Below are positions 45,922-54,113 of a stretch of 64,000 nt of DNA, in pieces; position 1 is the stretch's first letter; every line of letters begins with the position of its first letter. This stretch comes from Clavibacter californiensis (GTDB lineage Bacteria > Actinomycetota > Actinomycetes > Actinomycetales > Microbacteriaceae), in the NCBI RefSeq assembly GCF_021952865.1, contig NZ_CP040792.1:1488001-1552000 (forward strand), read 5' to 3'. A model generated the notes under the pieces. That model made no database searches, was not told where the DNA came from, and saw only the letters and a program-made list of their open reading frames with translations. The translations under genes were made by a program, and so were the position numbers.

Positions 45922-46095
45922 GGTGTCTCCGGTCCCGACGTCGGGCGGGCGTGGCCCGGCGCGACGTCCATCATGTGCGGGGACGTTCCCCTGCTCCATC
46001 CAACCGCGCGCGGCTGGACGGCAGTCCCGCCCGGCGTGCGCGGGCGTGTCGGGGAGGGCGGCAGACGCGGGCGCCCGATCGGGACGCCCGGCGGA

Positions 46096-46971
46096 TCACC
46101 GGTCGCGACGGAGCGCGGTGCGGAGCCGCTGGTACCCGGACACCGCGCGCGGCGCGACGGGCGTCTTCTCGGGTGCGATGTCGAGCCGGAGCTGCCGCTG
46201 CGCGAACTCGCGCGTCTCGACGAGCATGGCCATGCGCTGCTCCTCGGTCTTGGCCTTGCGGGCGTTGACCTCGGCGACGACGCCGCCCTGCCAGCCCTGC
46301 TCGGCGAGCCAGCGGAGCGTCTCGGCGACGGGCTGCGTGCCGCGGCCCGGGAGGAGGTGCTCGTCGAAGATGCGGCCGTCGTCCTGCGAGCCGGATCCGT
46401 CGCAGAGGTGCACGTGGCGCAGGCGCGGGCCGAGGGCCTTGGCCATCTCGAGCGCGTCCTGGCCGGAGAGCGAGGCGTGGGAGAAGTCGAGCGTGGTGGC
46501 GTCGCAGTCCATGACGGTGGGATCCCAGCCCGGCGCGTACGCCTTCATGCTGCGGCCGGCGACCTGCCACGGGAACATGTTCTCGACCGCGATCTCGACG
46601 CCGGTCTCCGTCTGGATGGACCGGACGATGTCGAGGAACGACTCGGCGTAGCCGGCCTGCCAGCGGAACGGCGGGTGCACCACGACGGCGGGCGCGCCGA
46701 CAGCGCGGGCGAGCTCGGCGGACCGCTCCAGCTTCACCTTCGGGTCCCGGCCCCACACGAAGTGCGTGAGCAGCAGCACGGGGGCGTGGATCGACAGGAT
46801 CGGCAGGCCGTGCTTCTCCGACATGGCGCGCAGGGCGTCGGCGTCCTGGGTGACCGCGTCGTTCGTCACCATGATCTCGACGCCGTCGAAGCCGGCGCGC
46901 TTGGCCATCACGAAGGCGTTCTCGACGGGCTGGGGGTACACGCAGGTGGTGCTCATGCCTACTCGGATCAC
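46096..46971 (-). CDS. Sugar phosphate isomerase/epimerase family protein
   Basis: A 291-residue TIM-barrel protein of the AP endonuclease 2/xylose isomerase-like family. It starts VGMSTTCVYPQPVENAFVMA and FDGVEIMV, with the metal ligands likely in ILSIHAPV, VVVHPPFRWQ, IAVENMFP, LDFSHASLSG and VHLCDGSG, and EHLLPGRGTQ. The actual substrate is unknown. The GTG at 46971 is preferred over the ATG at 46956 since it has TAGGGT seven bases upstream and matches the usual N-terminus of relatives. It is divergent from the fructosamine kinase gene. Confidence 0.85.
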   Translation of the reverse strand: MIRVGMSTTCVYPQPVENAFVMAKRAGFDGVEIMVTNDAVTQDADALRAMSEKHGLPILSIHAPVLLLTHFVWGRDPKVKLERSAELARAVGAPAVVVHPPFRWQAGYAESFLDIVRSIQTETGVEIAVENMFPWQVAGRSMKAYAPGWDPTVMDCDATTLDFSHASLSGQDALEMAKALGPRLRHVHLCDGSGSQDDGRIFDEHLLPGRGTQPVAETLRWLAEQGWQGGVVAEVNARKAKTEEQRMAMLVETREFAQRQLRLDIAPEKTPVAPRAVSGYQRLRTALRRDR

Positions 46972-46978
46972 GTCGGCG

Positions 46979-46984
46979 ACCCTA
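46979..46984 (-). promoter_or_regulatory. Putative -10 box of isomerase gene
   Basis: On the minus strand, TAGGGT lies seven bases before the GTG at 46971. Confidence 0.35.
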
Positions 46985-47119
46985 CCCGCCGCCCCTGTGC
47001 CCCGGGGGTACGCGGACGGTCCGGCGCATGTCGGGTGCGCGACGCGGACAGCGGTGGTCGGCATGCTGGATGCGACGGGAGGGCGGCCGGTGCGCCGCCC
47101 ACGAGGCGAGGGAGCGGGC

Positions 47120-47944
47120 ATGGCGGCTGCGGGATCGGACCGGCACGGTGACGCGGATGCGTTCCGGAAGGAGCGTCCGGATGCGCCGCGCGGCTTCTTC
47201 GAGGCAGAGGCCGCCGGACTCGCGTGGCTCGCGGAGGCGGAGCCCGGCGGGGGAGCGCGCATCGTGCGGGTGATCGACGTGGCGCCGGGCCGCATCGACC
47301 TCGAGCGCCTCGTGCCCGCCCGTCCGACGCGCCAGGCCGCCCGCGCGCTCGGCGCGGCGCTGGCCGTCACCCACGCCGCCGGCGCGCCCGCGTTCGGCTC
47401 GCCGCCGGCCGGGCTCGCCGGGCCGGCCTTCATCGGGCGGCAGCCGCTGTCGGTGCGCGACGCGCCCGCCCCGGAGGACGGCGCGGGGGAGGGCTGGGGC
47501 GCCTGGTACGCCCGCGAGCGCGTGCTGCCGTACCTCCGCCGCGCGGTCGACGCGGGGAACGTCACCTCGGCCCAGGCCGCCGACGTGGAGCGCGCGTGCG
47601 ACCTCGTCGCCGACGGCCGGTTCGACGACGAGGCGCCGCCCGCCCGCATCCACGGCGACCTCTGGTCGGGCAACGTGCAGTGGACGGACGCCGGCGCCGT
47701 CCTCATCGACCCGGCCGCGCACGGCGGCCATCGCGAGACCGACCTCGCGATGCTCGCGCTCTTCGGCTGCCCCGGCCTCGACGACGTCCTCGGCGCGTAC
47801 GCGGACACCGGATCCCTCGTCGCCGGGTGGCGCGCCCGCGTGCCGATGCACCAGCTGCATCCGCTCGCCGTCCACGCCGCCTCGCACGGCCCGGCGTACG
47901 GCGACGCGCTGCACGACGCGGCCGGGGCGGTGCTCCGGATGTGA
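47120..47944 (+). CDS. Fructosamine/ketosamine-3-kinase family protein
   Basis: A 274-residue protein of the aminoglycoside-phosphotransferase fold, fructosamine-kinase branch. Landmarks are FFEAEAAGLAWLAE (the alphaC-type helix), VPARPTRQAARALGAALAVTH, the catalytic loop IHGDLWSGNVQW and the metal Asp in VLIDPAAHGGHRETDLAM. Such kinases phosphorylate sugars on glycated proteins (Amadori products), causing deglycation. The canonical Gly-rich start is shortened. A GAGGGAG site before ATG 47120 selects this start; an in-frame ATG at 47063 is possible. It lies just ahead of otsA. Confidence 0.88.
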   Translation: MAAAGSDRHGDADAFRKERPDAPRGFFEAEAAGLAWLAEAEPGGGARIVRVIDVAPGRIDLERLVPARPTRQAARALGAALAVTHAAGAPAFGSPPAGLAGPAFIGRQPLSVRDAPAPEDGAGEGWGAWYARERVLPYLRRAVDAGNVTSAQAADVERACDLVADGRFDDEAPPARIHGDLWSGNVQWTDAGAVLIDPAAHGGHRETDLAMLALFGCPGLDDVLGAYADTGSLVAGWRARVPMHQLHPLAVHAASHGPAYGDALHDAAGAVLRM

Positions 47945-47989
47945 CGCGGAAGGACGTGCGACCCCCCGGTCAGAAGCGGGTGGGGCTGG

Positions 47990-47995
47990 TAGCCT
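47990..47995 (+). promoter_or_regulatory. Putative otsA -10 box
   Basis: TAGCCT about 50 bases before the otsA GTG, implying a leader of about 45 bases. Confidence 0.35.
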
Positions 47996-48045
47996 CGACC
48001 CACCGAGCAGGTACCACAGAGCTCTGCGCAACCGAGACGGGAACC

Positions 48046-49641
48046 GTGACTCCGCCACCCTCATCCACGCCCTCCGCGACCGAGCCGACCACGGCTGCCG
48101 CGCACGACGGCGCCGACGTCGAGCCCGGCGCGTACGACCTCGTCGTCGTGTCCAACCGCCTCCCGGTCGACCGCGTCGTCGCGGCCGACGGCACCACGTC
48201 CTGGCGGCACTCGCCGGGCGGACTGGTCACGGCCCTCGAGCCCGTGATGCGCGCCAACGAGGGCGCGTGGGTCGGCTGGCCGGGCATCGCCGACCACGAC
48301 GTGGAGCCCTTCGTCGACGACGGCATCTCGATCATCCCCGTCACCCTGACCGAGCAGGACCTCGCCGAGTACTACGAGGGCTTCTCGAACGACACGCTGT
48401 GGCCGCTGTACCACGACGTCATCGCGCAGCCGAGCTACCACCGCGAGTGGTGGGACACCTACGTGAAGGTCAACCAGCGCTTCGCCGACGCGGCCGCGAA
48501 GGCCGCCGCGCCCGGCGCCACGGTGTGGGTGCAGGACTACCAACTGCAGCTCGTGCCGAAGATGCTGCGCGAGCAGCGGCCGGACCTCACCATCGGCTTC
48601 TTCAACCACATCCCGTTCCCGCCCTACGGCATCTACTCGCAGCTGCCCTGGCGCACGCAGATCATCGAGGGGCTGCTCGGCGCCGACGTCATCGGCTTCC
48701 AGCGCGTGGCCGACGCCGGCAACTTCACGCGCGCGGTCCGGCGGCTGTTCGGGTACACGACCCGCGGATCCACCGTCGACGTGCCCGTGCGCGGCGGCAT
48801 CCCGCTCACCATCCCCGGCACGAAGCCGTCCAAGCCCGTGCGCGAGCTCCGCACCCGGCAGGTCATCGCGAAGCACTACCCGATCTCGATCGACGCCAGG
48901 AGCTACGAGGAGATGGCCAAGGACCCTGCCATCCAGGAGCGCGCCCGCCAGATCCGCGCCGACCTCGGCGACCCGAAGACGATCCTGCTGGGCGTCGACC
49001 GCCTCGACTACACGAAGGGCATCGGCCACCGCCTGAAGGCGTTCGGCGAGCTCCTCGCGGACGGCCGCGTGAAGGTGGAGGACGCGACGCTCGTGCAGGT
49101 CGCGAGCCCCAGCCGCGAGCGGGTGGAGACGTACAAGCAGCTGCGCGACGAGATCGAGCTCACGGTCGGGCGCATCAACGGCGACTACGGATCCATCAGC
49201 CACACGGCCATCAGCTACCTGCACCACGGGTACCCGAAGGAGGAGATGGTGGCGCTGTGCCTCGCGGCCGACGTCATGCTCGTCACCGCGCTCCGCGACG
49301 GGATGAACCTGGTCGCCAAGGAGTACGTCGCCACCAAGCACTCGGACGAGGGCGTGCTCGTGCTCAGCGAGTTCGCGGGAGCGGCCGACGAGCTGAAGGC
49401 CGCGCTCCTCGTGAACCCGCACGACATCGAGGGCCTCAAGGAGGCGATCCTCCGGGCCATCGAGATGCCGAAGGCCGAGCAGCGCAAGCGCATGCGGTCG
49501 CTCCGCAAGCGCGTGTTCGAGAACGACGTGGCGGCCTGGTCGAGCTCGTTCCTGGCCGACCTCGGGCGCACGCACGCCGCCTCGATCCACGAGGGCCCCG
49601 ACGAAGAGGTCGTCGAGCCCCTCATGGACGAGGGCTGGTAG
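48046..49641 (+). CDS. otsA: Trehalose-6-phosphate synthase
   Basis: A 531-residue GT20 glycosyltransferase that makes trehalose-6-phosphate from UDP- (or GDP-)glucose and glucose-6-phosphate. Recognised by VVVSNRLPVDR, HSPGGLVTALEP, VWVQDYQLQLVPKMLR, GFFNHIPFPPYGIYSQLPWR, the phosphate-binding LGVDRLDYTKGI and ALRDGMNLVAKEYVA. The first 25 residues are a Ser/Thr/Pro-rich tail not found in E. coli OtsA. The GTG at 48046 starts the gene; otsB follows after 5 bases. Trehalose is an osmoprotectant, and the next operon is the Mrp antiporter. Confidence 0.96.
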   Translation: MTPPPSSTPSATEPTTAAAHDGADVEPGAYDLVVVSNRLPVDRVVAADGTTSWRHSPGGLVTALEPVMRANEGAWVGWPGIADHDVEPFVDDGISIIPVTLTEQDLAEYYEGFSNDTLWPLYHDVIAQPSYHREWWDTYVKVNQRFADAAAKAAAPGATVWVQDYQLQLVPKMLREQRPDLTIGFFNHIPFPPYGIYSQLPWRTQIIEGLLGADVIGFQRVADAGNFTRAVRRLFGYTTRGSTVDVPVRGGIPLTIPGTKPSKPVRELRTRQVIAKHYPISIDARSYEEMAKDPAIQERARQIRADLGDPKTILLGVDRLDYTKGIGHRLKAFGELLADGRVKVEDATLVQVASPSRERVETYKQLRDEIELTVGRINGDYGSISHTAISYLHHGYPKEEMVALCLAADVMLVTALRDGMNLVAKEYVATKHSDEGVLVLSEFAGAADELKAALLVNPHDIEGLKEAILRAIEMPKAEQRKRMRSLRKRVFENDVAAWSSSFLADLGRTHAASIHEGPDEEVVEPLMDEGW

Positions 49642-49646
49642 CGCGC

Positions 49647-50474
49647 GTGGCCGAGCTGACGACCGACATCCAGGCCAAGGGCGGCCGCGGCTTCCCCGGC
49701 CGCCTGTTCGAGGCGCTCACCGAGCTCGCGCGCACGCCGCGCCTGCTCGTCGCGCTCGACTTCGACGGCACGCTCGCCCCGGAGGTCGACGATCCCGAGA
49801 AGGCGCGCGCGGTCCCCGAGGCCCGTGCGGCGGTGCTCGCGCTGCTGGCCCTGCCGGAGACGCGCGTCGCGCTCGTCTCGGGCCGCGCGCTGCGCAGCCT
49901 CGAGGCCGTGGCGGACCTCCCGGACGACGTGCTGCTCGTCGGGTCGCACGGGGTGGAGATCCGCCTCGACACCGACGACATCGAGCTCACCCTCGACGAG
50001 GGCGAGCTCGCCCAGCGCGGCGTCCTCTCCGACGTGCTCGGCCAGGTCGCCGACTCGCTCGACGAGGTGTGGATCGAGGAGAAGCCCGCGGGCTTCGCCC
50101 TGCACACGCGCCTCGCCACGGAGAGGCACAGCCGCATCGCGCACCTCGTCGCCACGCAGGAGGCGCACGCGGAGGTCGAGGGCCTCAAGGTCCGCTCGGG
50201 CAAGGACGTGCTGGAGTTCAGCGTCCGGCACGCGACCAAGGGCGAGGCGGTCGAGCACCTGCGCAGGTACGCGGAGGCGACGGCCGTCTTCTACGCGGGC
50301 GACGACGTCACCGACGAGGACGCGTTCGCCGCGCTCCAGGCCGGCGACCTCGGGCTCAAGAGCGGCACGGGCGCGACGGCCGCGGACTTCCGCGTCGACG
50401 GCCCGCACGACGTCGCGCGGGTGCTGCAGGTGCTCGCGGACCTCCGCGCCGAGCCGGTCGTCCATCCCGACTGA
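49647..50474 (+). CDS. otsB: Trehalose-6-phosphate phosphatase
   Basis: A 275-residue HAD-superfamily phosphatase completing the OtsAB pathway. Motif I is LLVALDFDGTLAP with the nucleophile and acid Asp pair, motif II VALVSGRALRSL, then VGSHGVEIR, and motif IV FYAGDDVTDEDAFAALQ. The cap region is of normal size. The start GTG at 49647 lies 5 bases after the otsA stop, and the two genes form an operon. Confidence 0.94.
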   Translation: MAELTTDIQAKGGRGFPGRLFEALTELARTPRLLVALDFDGTLAPEVDDPEKARAVPEARAAVLALLALPETRVALVSGRALRSLEAVADLPDDVLLVGSHGVEIRLDTDDIELTLDEGELAQRGVLSDVLGQVADSLDEVWIEEKPAGFALHTRLATERHSRIAHLVATQEAHAEVEGLKVRSGKDVLEFSVRHATKGEAVEHLRRYAEATAVFYAGDDVTDEDAFAALQAGDLGLKSGTGATAADFRVDGPHDVARVLQVLADLRAEPVVHPD

Positions 50475-50495
50475 GGCGGGCGCCCGGTCTCTCAG
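50471..50495 (+). terminator. Weak hairpin at otsB end
   Basis: CTGAG (50471-50475) pairs with CTCAG (50491-50495), enclosing the palindrome CGGGCGCCCG. It overlaps the otsB stop, before the mrp promoter. Confidence 0.4.
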
Positions 50496-50513
50496 GTAGG
50501 GCTCAGGTAGACT
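50491..50513 (+). promoter_or_regulatory. Putative mrp operon promoter with direct repeat
   Basis: CTCAGGTAG occurs twice, at 50491-50499 and 50502-50510, 11 bases apart (about one helical turn). The second copy runs into TAGACT (50508-50513), a possible -10. The repeat spacing suits an activator site. The leader to GTG 50548 is about 28 bases. Confidence 0.4.
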
Positions 50514-50547
50514 GGGGAAACAGCCGACTCGCGAGAGGAGACCGAAC

Positions 50548-53500
50548 GTGATCGTCCTCCTCGCGGTGTTCCTTGCGGCCTCGGTCGCCGTACCTCTCCT
50601 CGCCCGGGTGATGGGCGTCCGCGCCTTCGTCGTCGCCGCCCTCGTGCCGGCCGCCGCCTTCGTCTACACGGTCGCGCAGGCCCCCGCGGTCCTCCCCGAC
50701 CACGAGGTCGTCGAGCGCGTGGAGTGGATCCCGTCGCTCGGCATCACGCTCGACATGCGGATGGACGCGCTGTCCTGGCTCCTCTCCCTCGTGGTCACGG
50801 GCGTCGGCGCGCTCGTGCTCCTCTACTGCGCGCGCTACTTCCGCAGCTCGGAGGAGGGCCTCGGCCGGTTCGCGGGGCTCCTCGTCGCGTTCGCGGGGGT
50901 CATGTTCGGGCTCGTCCTCGCCGACGACGTGTTCGTCCTCTTCACCTTCTGGGAGGCCACGAGCGTCCTCTCCTACCTCCTCATCGGCCACTACACCGGC
51001 AAGAAGGCGAGCCGCGGCGCCGCGCTGCAGGCGCTCCTCGTCACCACGGCGGGCGGGCTCGCCATGCTCGTGGGCCTCGTGATCCTGTCGGTCGCCGGCG
51101 GCACCACGAGCCTCGCCGCGCTCGTGGCGGATCCGCCCGGCGGCCAGCTGATCCCCGTCGCGGTCGTGCTGATCCTCCTCGGCGCGCTCTCGAAGTCGGC
51201 CCTCGTGCCCTTCCACTTCTGGCTGCCCGCCGCGATGGCCGCGCCGACCCCGGTGAGCGCGTACCTGCACGCCGCCGCGATGGTGAAGGCCGGCGTCTAC
51301 CTCGTCGCCCGCCTCGCGCCCGGCTACGCGGACGTGCCCGGCTGGCGTGTGCTGCTCGTCTCCCTCGGCGTCGCGACGATGCTCGTCGGCGGCTGGCGCG
51401 CCCTCAAGCAGATGGACCTCAAGCTCGTCCTCGCGTACGGCACGGTCAGCCAGCTCGGCTTCCTCACGGTCGTGGTCGGCTACGGCACGCGGGACGCCGC
51501 GCTCGCGGGCGTCGCCCTGCTGCTCGCGCACGCGCTGTTCAAGGCGACGCTCTTCCTCGTGGTCGGCGTCGTGGACCACCGCGCTGGCACGCGCGACCTG
51601 CGCAAGATCAGCGGGCTCGGCCGGAAGGCCCCGGTGCTCGCGGTCATCACGGCCCTCGCGCTCGCGTCGATGGCAGGGCTCCCGCCCTTCCTCGGCTTCG
51701 TCGCCAAGGAGGCGGTGCTCACGGCGCTGCTGACCGACGCGGAGCTCGGCGGCGGGCTCGGCTGGGTCGCGCTCGTCGGCGTCTCGGTCGGCTCCTGCCT
51801 CACCGTCGCGTACAGCGCGCGCTTCATGTGGGGCGCGTTCGCCCGCAAGCGCGGGGTGGACGAGGTCCAGCCCGTGCACGAGCACCTCGACTTCCTCGTG
51901 CCGCCGGCCGTGCTGGCCGCGACCGGCCTCGTGCTCGGCTTCCTCGCCTCGTCCGTCGACGGGTGGATCGCCGGCTACGCCGACACGCTGCCGGCCGTGA
52001 GCGCGGGCGCCGCGGGCGAGCCCGACCACACGTACCACCTGGCGCTCTGGCACGGGATCGAGCCCGCGCTCCTCATCTCCGCGGGCACGCTCGTGGTGGG
52101 CCTCACCATGTTCCGCCTGCGCGACGCGGTCTTCGCGCTGCAGTCGCGCGTGCCGTCCTGGATCGACGCGGCCCGCATCTACTGGGCGTCGATGCGCCTC
52201 ATCGACCGGGTCGCCGCGCGCACCACGGCCACGACCCAGCGAGGATCCCTGCCCTTCTACCTCGGCGTGATCCTGCTCGTGCTCATCGGCTCGGTCGGGT
52301 CGGCGCTGGCCCTCAACCGGTCGTGGCCCGCCACCGCGGTGCCGTTCGACCACCCCGCGCAGCCCGTGATCGGCATCGTGATGATCGTCGCCGCCATCGC
52401 CGCGGCCCGCGCCGGCAAGCGCTTCCAGGCCGTCGTGCTGGTCGGCGTCACGGGCTACGGCATGGCCGCGCTCTTCGCCCTGCACGGCGCGCCCGACCTC
52501 GCGCTCACGCAGGTGCTCATCGAGACCATCACGCTGGTCGCCTTCGTCCTCGTGCTCCGTCGGCTGCCCGTGCGGCTGGGGGAGCGGAACCGCTCGGTGC
52601 ACCCGATCTGGCGCGCGTCCATCGGCATCGCGGTCGCCGTCCTCATGTCCACCGTCGCGGTCGTCGCGCTCGGCGCCCGCGTGGCGTCGCCCATCTCGCT
52701 CGAGTTCCCGCGCCTCGCCTACGAGCAGGGCCACGGCAGCAACGTCGTCAACGTCACGCTGGTGGACCTCCGCGGCTGGGACACCATGGGCGAGATCTCG
52801 GTGCTCATCGTCGCGGCCACGGGCGTCGCGAGCCTCATCTTCCTCAACCGGCGCACCGACTCGCTGCCGCGGCTGACGGCGCCGTCGCGTCGGAGCCTCA
52901 TCGCGCGGCTCACGGGACGCCACGACCCGCAGGACCGCCAGGCGCCGCTCGAGGTCGAGGCCGGCGCCGACGGCCCGCGCATGGACGCGCGCGAGGCCAT
53001 CAAGGACTCGCGCCGCGACCAGCGCAGCCCCTGGCTCCTCGCCGGCCGCACGCTCGCGCCGCAGAACCGGTCGATCCTCCTCGAGGTCGTCGTCCGGCTC
53101 CTCTTCCACAGCCTCATCGTCGTGTCGGTGTACCTGCTCTTCTCCGGCCACAACCTGCCGGGCGGCGGCTTCGCCGGCGGTCTCCTCGCGGGCATGGCCC
53201 TCGTCGCCCGGTACCTCGCCGGCGGCCGCTACGAGCTCGGCGCGGCGGCGCCCGTGGACGCGGGCCGGGTGCTCGGCACGGGCCTCGTCTTCGCGGTCGG
53301 CACGGCCATCGTCCCGTTGGTCTTCGGCGCCGACGCCCTCACCTCCACCTGGATCGACACCGAGGTGCCGTTCGTCGGCCACGTCGAGTTCGTGACGAGC
53401 ACCTTCTTCGACGTCGGCGTCTACCTCGTCGTCGTGGGCCTCACGCTCGACGTGCTCCGCAGCCTCGGCGCGGAGGTCGACCGCCAGGAGGAGAGCGACA

Positions 53501-53556
53501 AGACGATCGAGCAGGGGGCGGACGGCATGGAGACCGAGCAGGGGGTGAGCGTGTGA
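50548..53556 (+). CDS. mrpA: Mrp antiporter subunit A-B fusion
   Basis: A 1002-residue fusion of MrpA and MrpB. Residues 1 to about 790 are the NuoL-like MrpA: over sixteen helices with FWEATSVLSYLLIG, LSKSALVPFHFWLPAAMAAP, HAAAMVKAGVYLVAR and GTVSQLGFLTVVVGYG, including the Lys and Glu used in proton transfer. After a charged linker (about 790-840) residues 845-980 are MrpB (LFSGHNLPGGGFAGGLLAGM). It is the largest part of the multi-subunit Na+(K+)/H+ antiporter for pH and sodium homeostasis. The A-B fusion is known in other actinobacteria. A GAGAGGAG site precedes GTG 50548; the stop overlaps mrpC as GTGA. Confidence 0.94.
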   Translation: MIVLLAVFLAASVAVPLLARVMGVRAFVVAALVPAAAFVYTVAQAPAVLPDHEVVERVEWIPSLGITLDMRMDALSWLLSLVVTGVGALVLLYCARYFRSSEEGLGRFAGLLVAFAGVMFGLVLADDVFVLFTFWEATSVLSYLLIGHYTGKKASRGAALQALLVTTAGGLAMLVGLVILSVAGGTTSLAALVADPPGGQLIPVAVVLILLGALSKSALVPFHFWLPAAMAAPTPVSAYLHAAAMVKAGVYLVARLAPGYADVPGWRVLLVSLGVATMLVGGWRALKQMDLKLVLAYGTVSQLGFLTVVVGYGTRDAALAGVALLLAHALFKATLFLVVGVVDHRAGTRDLRKISGLGRKAPVLAVITALALASMAGLPPFLGFVAKEAVLTALLTDAELGGGLGWVALVGVSVGSCLTVAYSARFMWGAFARKRGVDEVQPVHEHLDFLVPPAVLAATGLVLGFLASSVDGWIAGYADTLPAVSAGAAGEPDHTYHLALWHGIEPALLISAGTLVVGLTMFRLRDAVFALQSRVPSWIDAARIYWASMRLIDRVAARTTATTQRGSLPFYLGVILLVLIGSVGSALALNRSWPATAVPFDHPAQPVIGIVMIVAAIAAARAGKRFQAVVLVGVTGYGMAALFALHGAPDLALTQVLIETITLVAFVLVLRRLPVRLGERNRSVHPIWRASIGIAVAVLMSTVAVVALGARVASPISLEFPRLAYEQGHGSNVVNVTLVDLRGWDTMGEISVLIVAATGVASLIFLNRRTDSLPRLTAPSRRSLIARLTGRHDPQDRQAPLEVEAGADGPRMDAREAIKDSRRDQRSPWLLAGRTLAPQNRSILLEVVVRLLFHSLIVVSVYLLFSGHNLPGGGFAGGLLAGMALVARYLAGGRYELGAAAPVDAGRVLGTGLVFAVGTAIVPLVFGADALTSTWIDTEVPFVGHVEFVTSTFFDVGVYLVVVGLTLDVLRSLGAEVDRQEESDKTIEQGADGMETEQGVSV

Positions 53557-54113
53557 GCGTCTCCGTCACCCTCATCGTGATCATGGCCGCGCTGTACGCC
53601 ACGGGCATCTACCTCATGCTCGAGCGCAGCATGACGCGCGTGCTCCTCGGCTTCCTGCTGGTGGGCAACGCGACCAACATCCTCATCCTCATCATGTCCG
53701 GCCGCGTGGGCCTCGCGCCCATCTACGATCCCGACGTGGATCCGTCGGAGTACGCCGACCCGCTGCCGCAGGCCCTCATCCTCACGGCCATCGTCATCAC
53801 CTTCGGCGTCTCGGCCTTCCTCATGGCGCTCATCTACCGCTCCTGGCGCCTGGCCAACGCCGACGTCGTCACGGACGACGAGGACGACCTCGCCATGCGC
53901 GGCCCCCGCACGGGCCTCGGCGAGGAGCCCACCGTCCCGGACGACGACGACACCGAGTTCGGGACCAACGCCGAGGCCGCCATCGCCTCCGCCCGGAAGC
54001 TCCGCGACAACCGGTCCGACCTGGAAGAAGCCATCGACGACTCCGCCGACGACGACGACCACCGCGACTTCCGCACGCAGCGCGCCGCGAAGGAGAGGGG
54101 GGACGACCGATGA
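53553..54113 (+). CDS. mrpC: Mrp antiporter subunit C with long acidic tail
   Basis: A 186-residue NuoK-like subunit. Residues 1-105 hold three helices with TGIYLMLERSMTRVLLGFLL and GNATNILIL, then ALILTAIVITFGVSAFLMAL, the MrpC/MnhC pattern. Usual MrpC ends near residue 115; here an extra 70-residue cytoplasmic tail, rich in Asp (DDEDDLAM, VPDDDDTEFG, DDSADDDDH), follows. The tail's role is unknown, possibly regulatory or cation-sensing. GTGA overlap with mrpA fixes the start. Confidence 0.92.
   Translation: MSVSVTLIVIMAALYATGIYLMLERSMTRVLLGFLLVGNATNILILIMSGRVGLAPIYDPDVDPSEYADPLPQALILTAIVITFGVSAFLMALIYRSWRLANADVVTDDEDDLAMRGPRTGLGEEPTVPDDDDTEFGTNAEAAIASARKLRDNRSDLEEAIDDSADDDDHRDFRTQRAAKERGDDR

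Noticed and set aside
50503-53382. Long antisense open frame opposite mrpA
   Set aside because: Charged low-complexity shadow of a membrane protein gene.
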